A stretch of DNA of 64,000 nt from positions 310,001-374,000 of the forward strand of contig NZ_AKKC02000015.1 of the NCBI RefSeq assembly GCF_000282095.2, in the 5' to 3' direction. Position numbers and translations under genes: made by a program. Source of the DNA: Rhizobium sp. CF080. GTDB taxonomy: Bacteria; Pseudomonadota; Alphaproteobacteria; Rhizobiales; Rhizobiaceae. Shown in pieces: positions 37,991 through 47,285 of the stretch. The first letter of the stretch is position 1. Each line of letters starts with the position of its first letter. The notes under the pieces were generated by a model. It worked only from the letters and a program-made list of their open reading frames with translations. It did no database searches and had not been told where the DNA came from.

Positions 37991-39982
37991 ATGAGATCAA
38001 AACCAATGGCCTTTGCAAACTTCGATCCACTTAAAATATCCCATTCCAATTCCTTTGATGAAGTCGCGATTGTTAGACGTCAAAAACGCAATATTCACTC
38101 TATCCTACATTCTTATGTGGGTTGGTATGACCCGTTTGCTGAACTGATCCAGAATGCATTGGATTCAGTCGATAAGAAAGCTAAGCAATTAGATGCGGGC
38201 TATGAAAAAAAAGTTCGCGTAATTATTGATCTAATAAGTAATTCTCTAACCGTCTCTGATAATGGGACAGGTTTGGACGAAACGACATTTCATCGGTTTC
38301 TTGCTCCCAATGAATCTTTCAAGGATCACGACGCGCGCGGCAGCAAGGGGGTCGGAGCGACTTACATTGCCTATGGCTTCAACTATCTCCGGGTAGACAC
38401 GAAAACCAAAACGTTCATAGCAAGTGGGATTATGGAGGGCGCTCGTAATTGGCTCCATGATGATGCGGCGCCAGAGAATCCGCAGGTAATCCCTACAGAT
38501 GCCCCTCATATTGATTCAGAGTTCGAGCAATTCGAGACCGGCGTCTCTATTACCATTAAGTTTGATTCAAAAACCAAACCTAACAATCTGTCTTGGCCAA
38601 ATTTGAGAACCGCCGATGCTTGGTTTGTCGCGCTCTCTATCAAAACCGCTCTGGGTGCGGTTACAGCGTATGCCGATGTCGACTTCACTGTGATTTGCAA
38701 AGATAAAGAGGGCGAAACGTCTGTCAAAACAGTGAAATCAATAGGCTACATTCAACCTCATGCTCATTTGGAGAAAACCAGGGAATACGATTTCATTCTT
38801 GCCAAAATTAGCGAAAATTTTCAAAAAAAGGGAGCTGGGGCTGGACTTCCTCCTAGTGTGTCAAATCTGGAGGCTGTATTCCTTGACTGGAATTCTCAGA
38901 AAATTTTAACGATGCTACCAAAACTAGACTCCGCCGAGCGGGCCCTACTACAACAGCATAATTGTACGATAAAGGCATCGTATATCTACACCGCCGAGAT
39001 TTGGAAGCGACTCGCCAGCAAGATTGGTTACAAATCAACTGCGAACCTATATGCGCCGGGCATACAATTATCCGCTGACAATATGCCCCAGGGTGAGATT
39101 ATCCAAGTTCCTCTTCAACGCTACACTGGACGTCAAAACCAAGTTCATTTTTTGATACATTTTGACAATTGCGTCGTCGATCTGGGGCGGAAGGGATTCG
39201 ACAAAGATTTTGTGGATCTCGCAAAATCTATTTCTGCCCATATTGTACAGGATATTTTTTCCAAGATACGAGATTGCTTAAAGATTGATGACCTCAGAAA
39301 AACATCTCTCCTTGAAAAACAAAAAGTAAACGGATGGAAGCAAAATCTGATTGACCACGAGACAAGTCATCCCCTGTTCCTAAAGAATGAGAATTTTTTT
39401 AATCCAATTAACGAAATTGCCATTACGGCTGAGCCGTCAAGAGAGCAAGATGTTATTGCTTTATTCAATCAGCTTATTGCAGGTGGTGTAATTCGCGGTA
39501 TTCGGATTGTTGGCACCAATGAACAAATGACGTACGATGGAGCAATGCGCGTTTGCGTAGGCCCCAAATACGAGGACCATGAGTTTGATTTCGAAACAAA
39601 TCCACTTGGTATTTCTTCCGCATTTCGAAACGATTACGAAGAAAACAGCCCTAACGGATTTATTTCCAATGACATAATGATTTTGGAGTACAAGTACTCC
39701 ATTAACGGCCTTATCAATGACCTTCATACTGGCGACAAGAAAGCCAGCGATATTAGTTTGGTAATTGCATGGGAGATGGGTGATACATATGAAAGCCTTT
39801 TCCGTGTTCAATCTTTACTTACAGAGGACGGTCGAGGTGAGCGAGATTATCACGGCATCACCCACAAGTTCTTTGATGAGAATGGTAATCACGCGATGGA
39901 CGCGGTTATTCTAAAGGATTTAGTTAACTATCTTAACAACCCCGAAATGGAGACTACGAAGCAAAATGAACTGTATGGCTAG
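37991..39982 (+). CDS. GHKL ATPase fused to a probable PD-(D/E)xK nuclease domain; candidate defence protein
   Basis: 663 residues, AT-rich (roughly 40-45% GC by eye) and unlike its neighbours in codon use. The N-terminal GHKL fold has the N-box ELIQNALDSVDKKA (E51, N55, D58), G1 SDNGTGLDE (D90-N-G-T-G) and G2 ARGSKGVGATY (K119). A middle helical region follows. The C-terminal 180 residues show E485 in SREQDVIALFNQLIAGG, D516 in TYDGAM and E566-x-K568 in MILEYKYS, the order and spacing of a PD-(D/E)xK nuclease. This ATPase-nuclease layout, seen in MORC/MutL-like restriction-associated families, suggests nucleic-acid surveillance. The start is uncertain: ATG 37991 or 38006, neither with a strong RBS. 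No partner gene is adjacent. Confidence 0.75.
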   Translation: MRSKPMAFANFDPLKISHSNSFDEVAIVRRQKRNIHSILHSYVGWYDPFAELIQNALDSVDKKAKQLDAGYEKKVRVIIDLISNSLTVSDNGTGLDETTFHRFLAPNESFKDHDARGSKGVGATYIAYGFNYLRVDTKTKTFIASGIMEGARNWLHDDAAPENPQVIPTDAPHIDSEFEQFETGVSITIKFDSKTKPNNLSWPNLRTADAWFVALSIKTALGAVTAYADVDFTVICKDKEGETSVKTVKSIGYIQPHAHLEKTREYDFILAKISENFQKKGAGAGLPPSVSNLEAVFLDWNSQKILTMLPKLDSAERALLQQHNCTIKASYIYTAEIWKRLASKIGYKSTANLYAPGIQLSADNMPQGEIIQVPLQRYTGRQNQVHFLIHFDNCVVDLGRKGFDKDFVDLAKSISAHIVQDIFSKIRDCLKIDDLRKTSLLEKQKVNGWKQNLIDHETSHPLFLKNENFFNPINEIAITAEPSREQDVIALFNQLIAGGVIRGIRIVGTNEQMTYDGAMRVCVGPKYEDHEFDFETNPLGISSAFRNDYEENSPNGFISNDIMILEYKYSINGLINDLHTGDKKASDISLVIAWEMGDTYESLFRVQSLLTEDGRGERDYHGITHKFFDENGNHAMDAVILKDLVNYLNNPEMETTKQNELYG

Positions 39983-40143
39983 GAATCCCTCTCTTTGACC
40001 GTTGCGACCGATCAGTATTTTTAATGGCAGACTCGGCGATCCTGGCGGGAGAGTTAGAACTCCGCTTGGCAACTTGGCGGTACACAGATTTGGTGGGGAT
40101 ACGCCTAAACATCTCCTCACATCCAACCGGGGACGACTCACCC

Positions 40144-40584
40144 ATGCGCATGCCAGCCATCGTCTTCGCCCTGCTCTTCTCCCTGCTGGCCGCAACCGCC
40201 GCCGAGGCGCGCACCTACGCTTCCCCGCAGGCGCTGATCAAATCCCTTTATGCCGACACGATCGACCCGGCCGAGGACGATGCGCCCTCGCCCTATTCCG
40301 CCTATTTCTCCGAGGCGCTCAACGAGAGTCTGGCGGCGAATGGCGAGGCGGTGGATTTCGATCCGATCCTCGCCGGGCAGGATGGCGTCGCCAGCAATGT
40401 CCGGCTGACCCCGCCGATCATCCTGGGCGACACGGCCGAGCTGGAAGTGTCCTTCCGCAACGGCAAACGCTCGGCGACGCTCTACTACACGCTGGTGCGC
40501 GAAAACGGCGGCTGGAAGGTGGACGACATCGCCGACCAGTCCGGCGACGACCCCTGGAGCCTTCGGGAGCTTTTGGGGCAATAG
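40144..40584 (+). CDS. DUF3828-like exported protein
   Basis: 146 residues. It has a signal peptide (MPAIVFALLFSLLAATAAEA), then SPQALIKSLYADTI, a DPAEDD acidic stretch, YSAYFSEALNESL and a C-terminal beta-rich part SATLYYTLVRENGGWKVDDIAD. This is the DUF3828 pattern, a periplasmic domain of unknown function related to the NTF2-like fold. ATG 40144 begins the signal; the upstream ORF extension crosses the AT-rich border and is not family-like. It marks the return to typical chromosomal composition. Confidence 0.75.
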   Translation: MRMPAIVFALLFSLLAATAAEARTYASPQALIKSLYADTIDPAEDDAPSPYSAYFSEALNESLAANGEAVDFDPILAGQDGVASNVRLTPPIILGDTAELEVSFRNGKRSATLYYTLVRENGGWKVDDIADQSGDDPWSLRELLGQ

Positions 40585-41490
40585 GGGCGGGGTTTTACGC
40601 GGGGGGGCACCACCCTCTGTCTTTCTTTTGGGGCAGCATTTCTCCTCCGTCATCCTCGTCCTCGGGTTAAACCCGAGGACGACCCGAGGATCCAGCAGCA
40701 CCGCGTCGGCGGCGCGGGAGACTCTCCCGGACACGACGCCTGATAGAAGGGGTGTCGCCGTGCGACCGCACGGCGACTGGATCCTCGGGTCAAGCCCGAG
40801 GATGACGGTGGAAAACGTCAACCCTGCCCCTAAGCGGGGATGCTCCCAAACACCTCTTCCAACCCTTTCAACGCCTTACCCAAAATCTCCACCCTCTCTC
40901 ATCCCCGCCCTCCCAACCCGTGCCTACAATCCTCCCGTTCCGTCGCGGATACACCGGCAGGCGTGCCGGCGAGGCGGGACCGGCGCCGGGTGGCAGGAAA
41001 CGACGTAAGTCCTTCCATTCGGGGTTCGCGGAAAATGGTCTCCCTCCGGCGACACGGGGAGAGACGAAGGCAAACGGACCGAGCCTTCGTCTCTTGAAGC
41101 CCGAAACAGCGCGCCGGGCGTGCCTGTGCGGCACACAGGGTGGCAAACCGGATGGTTTCGCCGGGCTTTGACAAGTCCGACCGACCCTCGGGATTAACCC
41201 GAGGGAATCGGAGAAACCGGCGGAGACCTGTGGAAGCCCTGCCGATAAGTCCTCGGGTTTAACCCGAGGACGAGGATTCGGACGGGCGCCATGGGTCATA
41301 CGAACATCGTCCGGCAAGGCCACGGCAGAGGGACCGAAGTCGCGGGCATAAACAGCCGAACGGGGCGCTGAGAGGTGTCACTTATTACTTATCTTACGAG
41401 GCAGCTTTCAGCGCCCCGTCCGATCCTCGGGTCTCGCTTTGCTCGCCCGAGGATGACGAAAAGAAAATCTAGGATCGCCAAGGAGTTACC
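40585..41490. repeat. Gene-free segment packed with palindromic repeats
   Basis: About 900 bases without a credible gene. Five inverted repeats with a TCGGG/CCCGA core occur: GTCCTCGGG/CCCGAGGAC at 40658-40680 and 41249-41271, ATCCTCGGG/CCCGAGGAT at 40781-40803 and, with a longer loop, 41423-41454, and CCCTCGGG/CCCGAGGG at 41185-41205. Other perfect stems are GTCGCCGTGC/GCACGGCGAC (40753-40776) and GAGACGAAGG/CCTTCGTCTC (41061-41093). The ORFs over this stretch are by-products of GC-rich repeats. Confidence 0.85.
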
Positions 41491-41880
41491 ATGCCTTACG
41501 AAAAGCCGCCCATCGAAACCTATCTCGCCGCCCGCACCGCGGAAATGCTCGCCCTGCCCCACATGGCCTGCCGCCGGCGTTCATGCCGCCGCCGGAATGC
41601 CTGCTACTGGCATTTCAAATCGAACAACGAACCCTGCTGCCTGCAGAACCTGGACGCCGCGCAGCGCCAGGTTTTCGATGCGGTCTACGATGAGGCGCGC
41701 GGCGCCCGCGATCACCTCGGCCGAAACGGCCTGATGTTCGCCTCGCGCCGGCCCGGCTGGCGGGCGCTGGAGGATGCCGGCGTCGAGATCGCCCGCGCCG
41801 CCGTTTCGAAAACGGATCGCAAACGCTGGAACGCCTATCGGCGCGAGCGGGAAAAGCTGCCGCCGCCGGAGGGCGGGTGA
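41491..41880 (+). CDS. Cysteine-containing protein of unknown function
   Basis: 129 residues. An Arg/Cys-rich segment (HMACRRRSCRRRNACYWHF, residues 25-43) followed by EPCCLQNLD holds five or six closely spaced cysteines that could bind zinc or an Fe-S cluster. The rest is helical and basic (DRKRWNAYRRERE). AAGGAG stands 5 bases before ATG 41491, a strong RBS, which supports a real gene. I do not recognise the family. The neighbours are repeats on the left and paired hairpins on the right. Confidence 0.65.
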   Translation: MPYEKPPIETYLAARTAEMLALPHMACRRRSCRRRNACYWHFKSNNEPCCLQNLDAAQRQVFDAVYDEARGARDHLGRNGLMFASRRPGWRALEDAGVEIARAAVSKTDRKRWNAYRREREKLPPPEGG

Positions 41881-41948
41881 TCGTAAATGTCGGGAAATGT
41901 GGAAATGGTGCAGGGGGTTGCGTATGCCGCACCGCCCCCAGGCCCTTC

Positions 41949-42090
41949 GCTTTGGCTCAGGGCGTTCGAGGCTCAAAACGCTCCACTGGAGCGTTTTGCC
42001 GGCCGCAGGCCGTCGCCTCCCGCCCGGCCACTCGCTTTGGCTCGCGGCGTTCCTCGCTGCAATCGATTCACTGGATCGATTGCTCGGGCT
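41949..42090. repeat. Two diverged tandem modules with covarying hairpins
   Basis: CGCTTTGGCTC occurs at 41949 and again at 42033, and both copies run through a similar GGCGTTC block into a hairpin with the shared loop CACTGG: AAAACGCTCC/GGAGCGTTTT (41975-41997) and CAATCGAT/ATCGATTG (42060-42082). The stems differ in sequence but both pair perfectly. The segment lies between converging genes (41880 and 42106) and could end both transcripts. Confidence 0.65.
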
Positions 42091-42105
42091 GCGCCCGACC
42101 GCTCG

Positions 42106-42945
42106 TCACCCCACAAACGCCCGTTCGATGACGAATTCGCCGGGCTTGTTGTTGGAGCCTTCGACGAGACCGGCCTTTTCGAGCAGGTCCTTGGTGTCCT
42201 TCAGCATCGCGGTCGAGCCGCAGATCATGCCGCGGTCGACGGCGGGGTCGAGCGCCGGCACGCCGAGATCGGCGAACAGCTTGCCGTTCGCCATCAGGTC
42301 GGTGATGCGGCCCTTGTGGGAGAATTCCTCACGGGTCACGGTCGGGTAATGCTTGAGCTTGTCGCCGACCAGTTCCGCCAGAAATTCGTGGTTGCGGATC
42401 TCCTCAATGAGGTCGAAACCGTATTTCAGCTCGGCGACGTCGCGGCAGGTATGGGTGAGGATGACCTCGTCGAACTTTTCGTAGGTCTCGGGATCGCGGA
42501 TCAGGCTGGCGAAGGGCGCGATGCCGGTACCGGTCGAGAACATGTAGAGCCGCTTGCCGGGCGTCAGCGCGTCGAGCACCAGCGTGCCGGTCGGCTTCTT
42601 GCGCATCAGCACCGTGTCGCCCGGCTTGATCGCCTGCAGGTGCGAGGTCAGCGGACCGTCCGGCACCTTGATCGAGAAGAATTCCAGTTCCTCGTCCCAG
42701 GCGGGGCTGGCGATCGAATAGGCGCGGTAGACCGGCTTGTCGCCGACCATCAGCCCGATCATCGCGAACTCGCCCGAACGGAAGCGGAAACCGGCCGGAC
42801 GCGTCATACGGAAACGGAACAGGCGGTCGGTATAATGCTCGACGGCGAGCACCGTCTCGGCATACACGCCGTCCGGGATCTTGGCCAGTCCATGGGCCGG
42901 AGCCTGGGCCGCTACGAAGTCATCGGTCTTTGCTGGAGCGTTCAT
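42106..42945 (-). CDS. fpr: Ferredoxin--NADP reductase
   Basis: 279 residues. VYAETVLAVEHYTDRLFRFRMTRP, the FAD-binding RAYSIAS (about residue 96), PDGPLTSHLQ, the NADP-binding FSTGTGIAPFASLIRDPETYEKF segment, TREEF and the C-terminal EFVIERAFVG characterise the bacterial subclass I Fpr. It transfers electrons between NADPH and ferredoxin or flavodoxin. ATG 42945 gives the usual length; the longer start at 43008 is rejected. It follows the sulfite-reduction genes by about 150 bases on the same strand and may supply their electrons. Confidence 0.9.
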   Translation of the reverse strand: MNAPAKTDDFVAAQAPAHGLAKIPDGVYAETVLAVEHYTDRLFRFRMTRPAGFRFRSGEFAMIGLMVGDKPVYRAYSIASPAWDEELEFFSIKVPDGPLTSHLQAIKPGDTVLMRKKPTGTLVLDALTPGKRLYMFSTGTGIAPFASLIRDPETYEKFDEVILTHTCRDVAELKYGFDLIEEIRNHEFLAELVGDKLKHYPTVTREEFSHKGRITDLMANGKLFADLGVPALDPAVDRGMICGSTAMLKDTKDLLEKAGLVEGSNNKPGEFVIERAFVG

Positions 42946-43092
42946 GCCTATCGGTCTCTTCGTCTCATCGTTTTTCGCAGAAGCGAAATATACCATATGG
43001 CCCCGCATTTGAAGGCATCCGCGTGTCTTTGTCGCGGCGCTTTCGGAAAAATATGTGCGGGAAAGTCACCTTTGTCCGGTCATCCAAACGCC

Positions 43093-43602
43093 TCAGGCGG
43101 TCACCGTGCGGCGCCGCCAGCTGTAACCCTCGCCCTTTTCGGCGTCGCGGGCCGTCGGCTGGTAGTGCTCGGCGATGCCCGGCAGCCGGCCCTCCTCGAG
43201 CCGCTTCAGCGCCGTGGCGTTCTTCACCGAAAAGCTGTCTATGCCACAACGCAGCATCAGGGGCACCTGGTCGATCAGCACGTCGCCGACCGCCCGCAGC
43301 TCGTTCCTGTAGCCGAGCCGGTCGCGCAGCAGCGAGGCATGGCTGAAGGCGCGGCCGTCGTTGAAGGCCGGGAAATCCACCGCGACGATCTCGATGCGGT
43401 AGAGATAGGGTTCGAGCTTGCGCACGTCGTCCGCCGGGCGGATCAGCACGCCGAGGCCGACGTCGTTGCTCTCCTCGGCGCGGGCGATCATCTCGTCGAG
43501 CGGCAGCAGCGCCTTCTGGTCCTCGGTCGCCTTCAGCTCCTCGGTCTCGATCACCCAGGGATCGTTCTCGACGAAGCCGGTTTCTCTCCAAAGCCTGGTC
43601 AT
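43093..43602 (-). CDS. DUF934 protein of the sulfite-reduction cluster
   Basis: 169 residues. DEMIARAEESNDVGLGVLIRPADD, VAVDFPAFNDGRAFSHASLLRDRLGY and QVPLMLRCGIDSF are the DUF934 signature. The family nearly always lies after a sulfite or nitrite reductase gene and is assumed to assist it. The start is immediately after the cysI stop (TAAATG), so translation is coupled. Confidence 0.9.
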   Translation of the reverse strand: MTRLWRETGFVENDPWVIETEELKATEDQKALLPLDEMIARAEESNDVGLGVLIRPADDVRKLEPYLYRIEIVAVDFPAFNDGRAFSHASLLRDRLGYRNELRAVGDVLIDQVPLMLRCGIDSFSVKNATALKRLEEGRLPGIAEHYQPTARDAEKGEGYSWRRRTVTA

Positions 43603-45276
43603 TTACGCGGCCTCCGCCTTGGCGTCGCCATAGAGCGCTTCCTTGAACGGCTGCGGCCCGACGCGGCGATAGGCTTCGAGGAAAGTCTCCGCCTTCGAGG
43701 TGCGAAGGCCGAGATAGGTGTCGACGATGGTTTCCACCGCATCGGTCACCTTGTTCGGCTCGAAACCGCGGCCGATGATCTCGCCGATCGAGGTGTTCTC
43801 GTCGCCGGAACCGCCGAGCGTGATCTGGTAGAGTTCGGCGCCCTTCTTCTCGACGCCCAGGAGACCGATATGGCCGACATGGTGATGCCCGCAGGCGTTG
43901 ATGCAGCCGGAAATCTTGATCTTTAGCTCGCCGATCTCCGCCTGGCGCTCGGCCGCGCCGAACCGGGAGGAGATTTCCTGCGCAAGCGGGATCGAACGGG
44001 CGTTCGCCAGCGCGCAATAGTCCAGCCCCGGACAGGCAATGATGTCGGTGATCAGCCCGGCATTGGCGGTCGCGAGGTTCTGCGCCACCAGCGCGCGGTA
44101 GAGCGGCTCGAGGTCGGCCAGCGCCACATGCGGCAGGATGACGTTCTGCTCGTGGCTGATGCGGATCTCGTCGAAGGCGAATTCTTCCGCCAGATCGGCG
44201 ATCGCGTCCATCTGCGCGTCGGAGGCGTCGCCCGGAATGCCGCCGATCGGCTTCAGGGAAATGGTCACCATGCCGTAATCGGGGTGCTTATGCGGTTGCA
44301 CGTTCTGGTCGACCCAGCGGGCGAAGTTTTCGTCGGCCTTCTTCCAGCGGGCAAGCTGCGGCCAGCCTTCGGCGCGATCGAGGAGAGCCGGCGGCGCGAA
44401 ATAGGCGGAGATCGCCTGGATGTCTTTCTCCGGCAGCTTCAGCTCGGTGCCCTGCAGATGGGAGAATTCCTCCTCCACCTGGCGGGCCAGTTCCTCCGCA
44501 CCGGTCTCATGCACGAGGATCTTGATGCGCGCCTTGTATTTGTTGTCGCGACGGCCGTGCAGGTTGTACACGCGCATGATCGCGGTCGTATAGGAGAGCA
44601 GGTCTTCCTCGGGGAGGAAATCCTTGATCTTCTTGGCGATCATCGGCGTACGCCCCTGCCCGCCGCCGACATAGACTGCAAAGCCGATTTCGCCAGCCTC
44701 ATTCTTCTTCAGATGCAGGCCGATGTCATGCACCTGGATCGCGGCGCGGTCGCGCTCGGCGCCGGTGACGGCGATCTTGAATTTTCTGGGCAGGAAGGAG
44801 AATTCCGGGTGGACCGAAGACCACTGGCGCAGGATTTCGGCATAGGGACGCGGATCGGCGACCTCGTCAGCTGCAGCACCGGCGAAATGGTCGGCGGTGA
44901 CGTTGCGAATGCAATTGCCCGAGGTCTGCAGCGCATGCATCTCGACGGTCGCGAGATCGGCCAGGATATCCGGCGTGTCGGAGAGTTTCGGCCAGTTGTA
45001 CTGGATGTTCTGGCGGGTGGTGAAATGGCCGTAACCGCGGTCATACTTGCGGGCGATATGGGCGAGCATCCGCATCTGCTTGCCGTTCAGCGTCCCATAG
45101 GGGATCGCGACGCGCAGCATGTAGGCATGCAGCTGGAGATAGACTCCGTTCATCAGGCGCAGCGGCTTGAAAGCATCCTCGGCCAGTTCGCCGGCGAGGC
45201 GGCGGCCGACCTGATCGCGGAACTGCTCCACGCGGCTCGAAACAAAAGCGTGGTCGAATTCGTCGTAACGGTACAT
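43603..45276 (-). CDS. cysI: Assimilatory sulfite reductase hemoprotein (nitrite/sulfite reductase family)
   Basis: 557 residues. Two ferredoxin-like halves and the siroheme/4Fe-4S motif CPGLDYCALANARS ... ISGCINACGHHHVGHIGLLG carry the four cysteines CX5C and CX3C that hold the coupled cofactor. RKYDRGYGHFTTRQNIQYNW is the substrate-side conserved segment. It reduces sulfite to sulfide in the cytoplasm; the adjacent siroheme synthase supports this over a nitrite role. ATG 45276 is chosen to match family length; the ORF extends upstream into the DUF2849 gene. Confidence 0.9.
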   Translation of the reverse strand: MYRYDEFDHAFVSSRVEQFRDQVGRRLAGELAEDAFKPLRLMNGVYLQLHAYMLRVAIPYGTLNGKQMRMLAHIARKYDRGYGHFTTRQNIQYNWPKLSDTPDILADLATVEMHALQTSGNCIRNVTADHFAGAAADEVADPRPYAEILRQWSSVHPEFSFLPRKFKIAVTGAERDRAAIQVHDIGLHLKKNEAGEIGFAVYVGGGQGRTPMIAKKIKDFLPEEDLLSYTTAIMRVYNLHGRRDNKYKARIKILVHETGAEELARQVEEEFSHLQGTELKLPEKDIQAISAYFAPPALLDRAEGWPQLARWKKADENFARWVDQNVQPHKHPDYGMVTISLKPIGGIPGDASDAQMDAIADLAEEFAFDEIRISHEQNVILPHVALADLEPLYRALVAQNLATANAGLITDIIACPGLDYCALANARSIPLAQEISSRFGAAERQAEIGELKIKISGCINACGHHHVGHIGLLGVEKKGAELYQITLGGSGDENTSIGEIIGRGFEPNKVTDAVETIVDTYLGLRTSKAETFLEAYRRVGPQPFKEALYGDAKAEAA

Positions 45277-45283
45277 GACTTCC

Positions 45284-45598
45284 TCAAACTGCGATGAAGG
45301 CCGGGTCGGCGGGGCGATAGCCGGCAGCATATTCCATGGTCGGGCCCTGGGCACGAATACGTTCGCGAAGGCGCAGAGGCCAGAGCTTGCCGTCCTGCTC
45401 CTGCACTTCGACGACGGCAACGTCAACGACCCGGTTCTCCGCAAAATCGCGCTTGCCGATCGCCTCCAGCGAAGCCACTGCCTCCGGATGGCGGGCGACG
45501 ATCGCGTCCTGCAGGTTTTCCACCCAATGGCCGTTCGCGTCGAGCCAGACGGCGATGCCGTCGGACAGGCGGTTGGCGGTCAGAACCTTGTCGGTCAT
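45284..45598 (-). CDS. DUF2849 protein
   Basis: 104 residues. KVLTANRLSDGIAVWLDANG, WVENLQDAIVA and RVVDVAVVEVQ match DUF2849, a small family found between cysG and cysI in alphaproteobacteria. Its function is unknown; the fixed location suggests a role in sulfite reduction. It begins 3 bases after the cysG stop and ends 7 bases before cysI. Confidence 0.88.
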   Translation of the reverse strand: MTDKVLTANRLSDGIAVWLDANGHWVENLQDAIVARHPEAVASLEAIGKRDFAENRVVDVAVVEVQEQDGKLWPLRLRERIRAQGPTMEYAAGYRPADPAFIAV

Positions 45599-45601
45599 CT
45601 T

Positions 45602-47050
45602 TTACAGTCCCACTTCCTCCCGAACCAGAACCTTCCCGGCGGAAAGCGGTTCGGACTTCTTGAAATTCGCACCGGCGACGGCTTCGCCGATGATTACCAT
45701 GACCGGGCCGGAAAGATCGTCGCGGGCTTCCAGATCCGGCAATTCGCGCAGCACCCCGTGGAAAAGCCGGCGGTCGGAACGGCTGGCATTCTCGATCACC
45801 GCGACCGTGGTTTCCGGCGCAAGGCCGGCGCCCATCAGGCGCTCGGCGACAGAGGCGGCCACAGTGCGCCCCATATAGACGGCGATCGTCGCGCCGGAGA
45901 TGGCAAGGCTCGCCCAGTCGGGCAGGACATCGCCGGTCAGGTCGTGGCCGGTGGTGAAGATCAGCGACGAGGCGACGCCGCGCAGCGTCAGCGGCAGGTC
46001 GAAATCGGCGGCGGCGGCAAAGGCCGAGGTGATGCCGGGCACGATCTCATAGGTGACACCCGCCTCGCGCAGTGCCGCCATTTCCTCGCCAGCGCGGCCA
46101 TAGACCAGCGGATCGCCGGACTTGAGGCGGACAACCCGCTTGCCCTCGCGGCCGAGCCTGACCAGCAGCTTGTTGATCTCGTCCTGCGACTTCGAATGGC
46201 AGTTCTTGCGCTTGCCGACCGACAGGCGCTCGGCGTCGCGGCGGCCCATGTCGACGATCGCCTGCGGCACCAGCGCATCGTAGACGATCGCGTCGGCCTC
46301 CATCAGCACGCGCTGGGCCCGCAGCGTCAAAAGGTCCTCGGCGCCCGGGCCGGCGCCGACCAGCCAGACATGGCCTGCGGCGCGACCGGTGGTCGACAGC
46401 AGCGCATTGGCCGAGCGGCGGGCGGCGGCGATATCATTGGCATCGACGGCGCTTGCGACATCGGCCGAGAAGAAGCGGCGCCAGAAGATGCGGCGCGATA
46501 CGCCACGCGGCACCAGTCGTTCGGCAGCATCGCGATATTCGGCAGCAAGGCGCGCCAGAAGCCCAAGCGACGGCGACAGCATCTGGTCGATGCGGGCGCG
46601 GATCATCTGGGCGAGAACCGGGCCGGCGCCCTCGGTGCCGATGGCAATCGCCACCGGCGCGCGGTTGACAAGGGCCGGCGTGTAGAAATCGCAGAAATCG
46701 GGCTGATCGACCGCATTGGCCGGGATCTTTTTGGCGCGGGCGGCCGTGACGATCGCACGATCCAAGGCGGCATCGCCGGTTGCAGCAAACACCATAACCG
46801 CACCCCTGATCTGATCCGAGATCTGATCCGGCGAGAACTCCGAATGAACGGTCTTGATGCCCTGGGCGGTCAGCCAGTCGGCATAGTCCGCATCCGGCGC
46901 CGAGACGTAAGCAATGATGTCCGCATCGGTGTTGCGCAACAGCCGAACCTTGGCATAGGCTTCGTCACCATTGCCAAATACAACAACGCTCCGTCCGCTG
47001 ACGCGGAAGAAGGCCGGAAAGACCGACAGGCGTTGTTGGCTTGGAGACAT
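45602..47050 (-). CDS. cysG: Siroheme synthase (precorrin-2 dehydrogenase/ferrochelatase plus uroporphyrinogen-III methyltransferase)
   Basis: 482 residues. The N-terminal CysG_N part has the NAD site SVVVFGNGDEAYAKVRLL and AAIAT-like NAVDQPDFCDFYTPA; the C-terminal SUMT has VWLVGAGPGAEDLLTLRA, YDALVP, SGDPLVYGRAGEEM and ENASRSDR. It makes siroheme for the adjacent cysI product. AGGA lies 8 bases before ATG 47050; an earlier ATG 47068 has no RBS. It is the first gene of the minus-strand cluster, with its promoter in the 235-base divergent region. Confidence 0.92.
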   Translation of the reverse strand: MSPSQQRLSVFPAFFRVSGRSVVVFGNGDEAYAKVRLLRNTDADIIAYVSAPDADYADWLTAQGIKTVHSEFSPDQISDQIRGAVMVFAATGDAALDRAIVTAARAKKIPANAVDQPDFCDFYTPALVNRAPVAIAIGTEGAGPVLAQMIRARIDQMLSPSLGLLARLAAEYRDAAERLVPRGVSRRIFWRRFFSADVASAVDANDIAAARRSANALLSTTGRAAGHVWLVGAGPGAEDLLTLRAQRVLMEADAIVYDALVPQAIVDMGRRDAERLSVGKRKNCHSKSQDEINKLLVRLGREGKRVVRLKSGDPLVYGRAGEEMAALREAGVTYEIVPGITSAFAAAADFDLPLTLRGVASSLIFTTGHDLTGDVLPDWASLAISGATIAVYMGRTVAASVAERLMGAGLAPETTVAVIENASRSDRRLFHGVLRELPDLEARDDLSGPVMVIIGEAVAGANFKKSEPLSAGKVLVREEVGL

Positions 47051-47285
47051 GCGGTTATCCTGAGGCATATGACAGCAATATCCACAATAAGGCACCGGAA
47101 TTGAAGGAATGGATATGCGAAGTGGATTGCGAGCCGGTATTTCTGTTTTACGATCAACCGGTTCTTGAGCAAAAGCCACCGCAGACGATATTTCTCCAGT
47201 ATTTCTGTAGACTAAAGTGTTTTTTGCCCCGATCCGCTCGTTCCACGCCATAAACTGCCTAGACAGCTTAAAACAAAGAGCCCCC

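Noticed and set aside
40585..41490. Several ORFs of 80-150 codons across the repeat field
   Set aside because: They run through perfect inverted repeats, have no RBS, and their peptides are Arg/Pro-rich translations of repeats.
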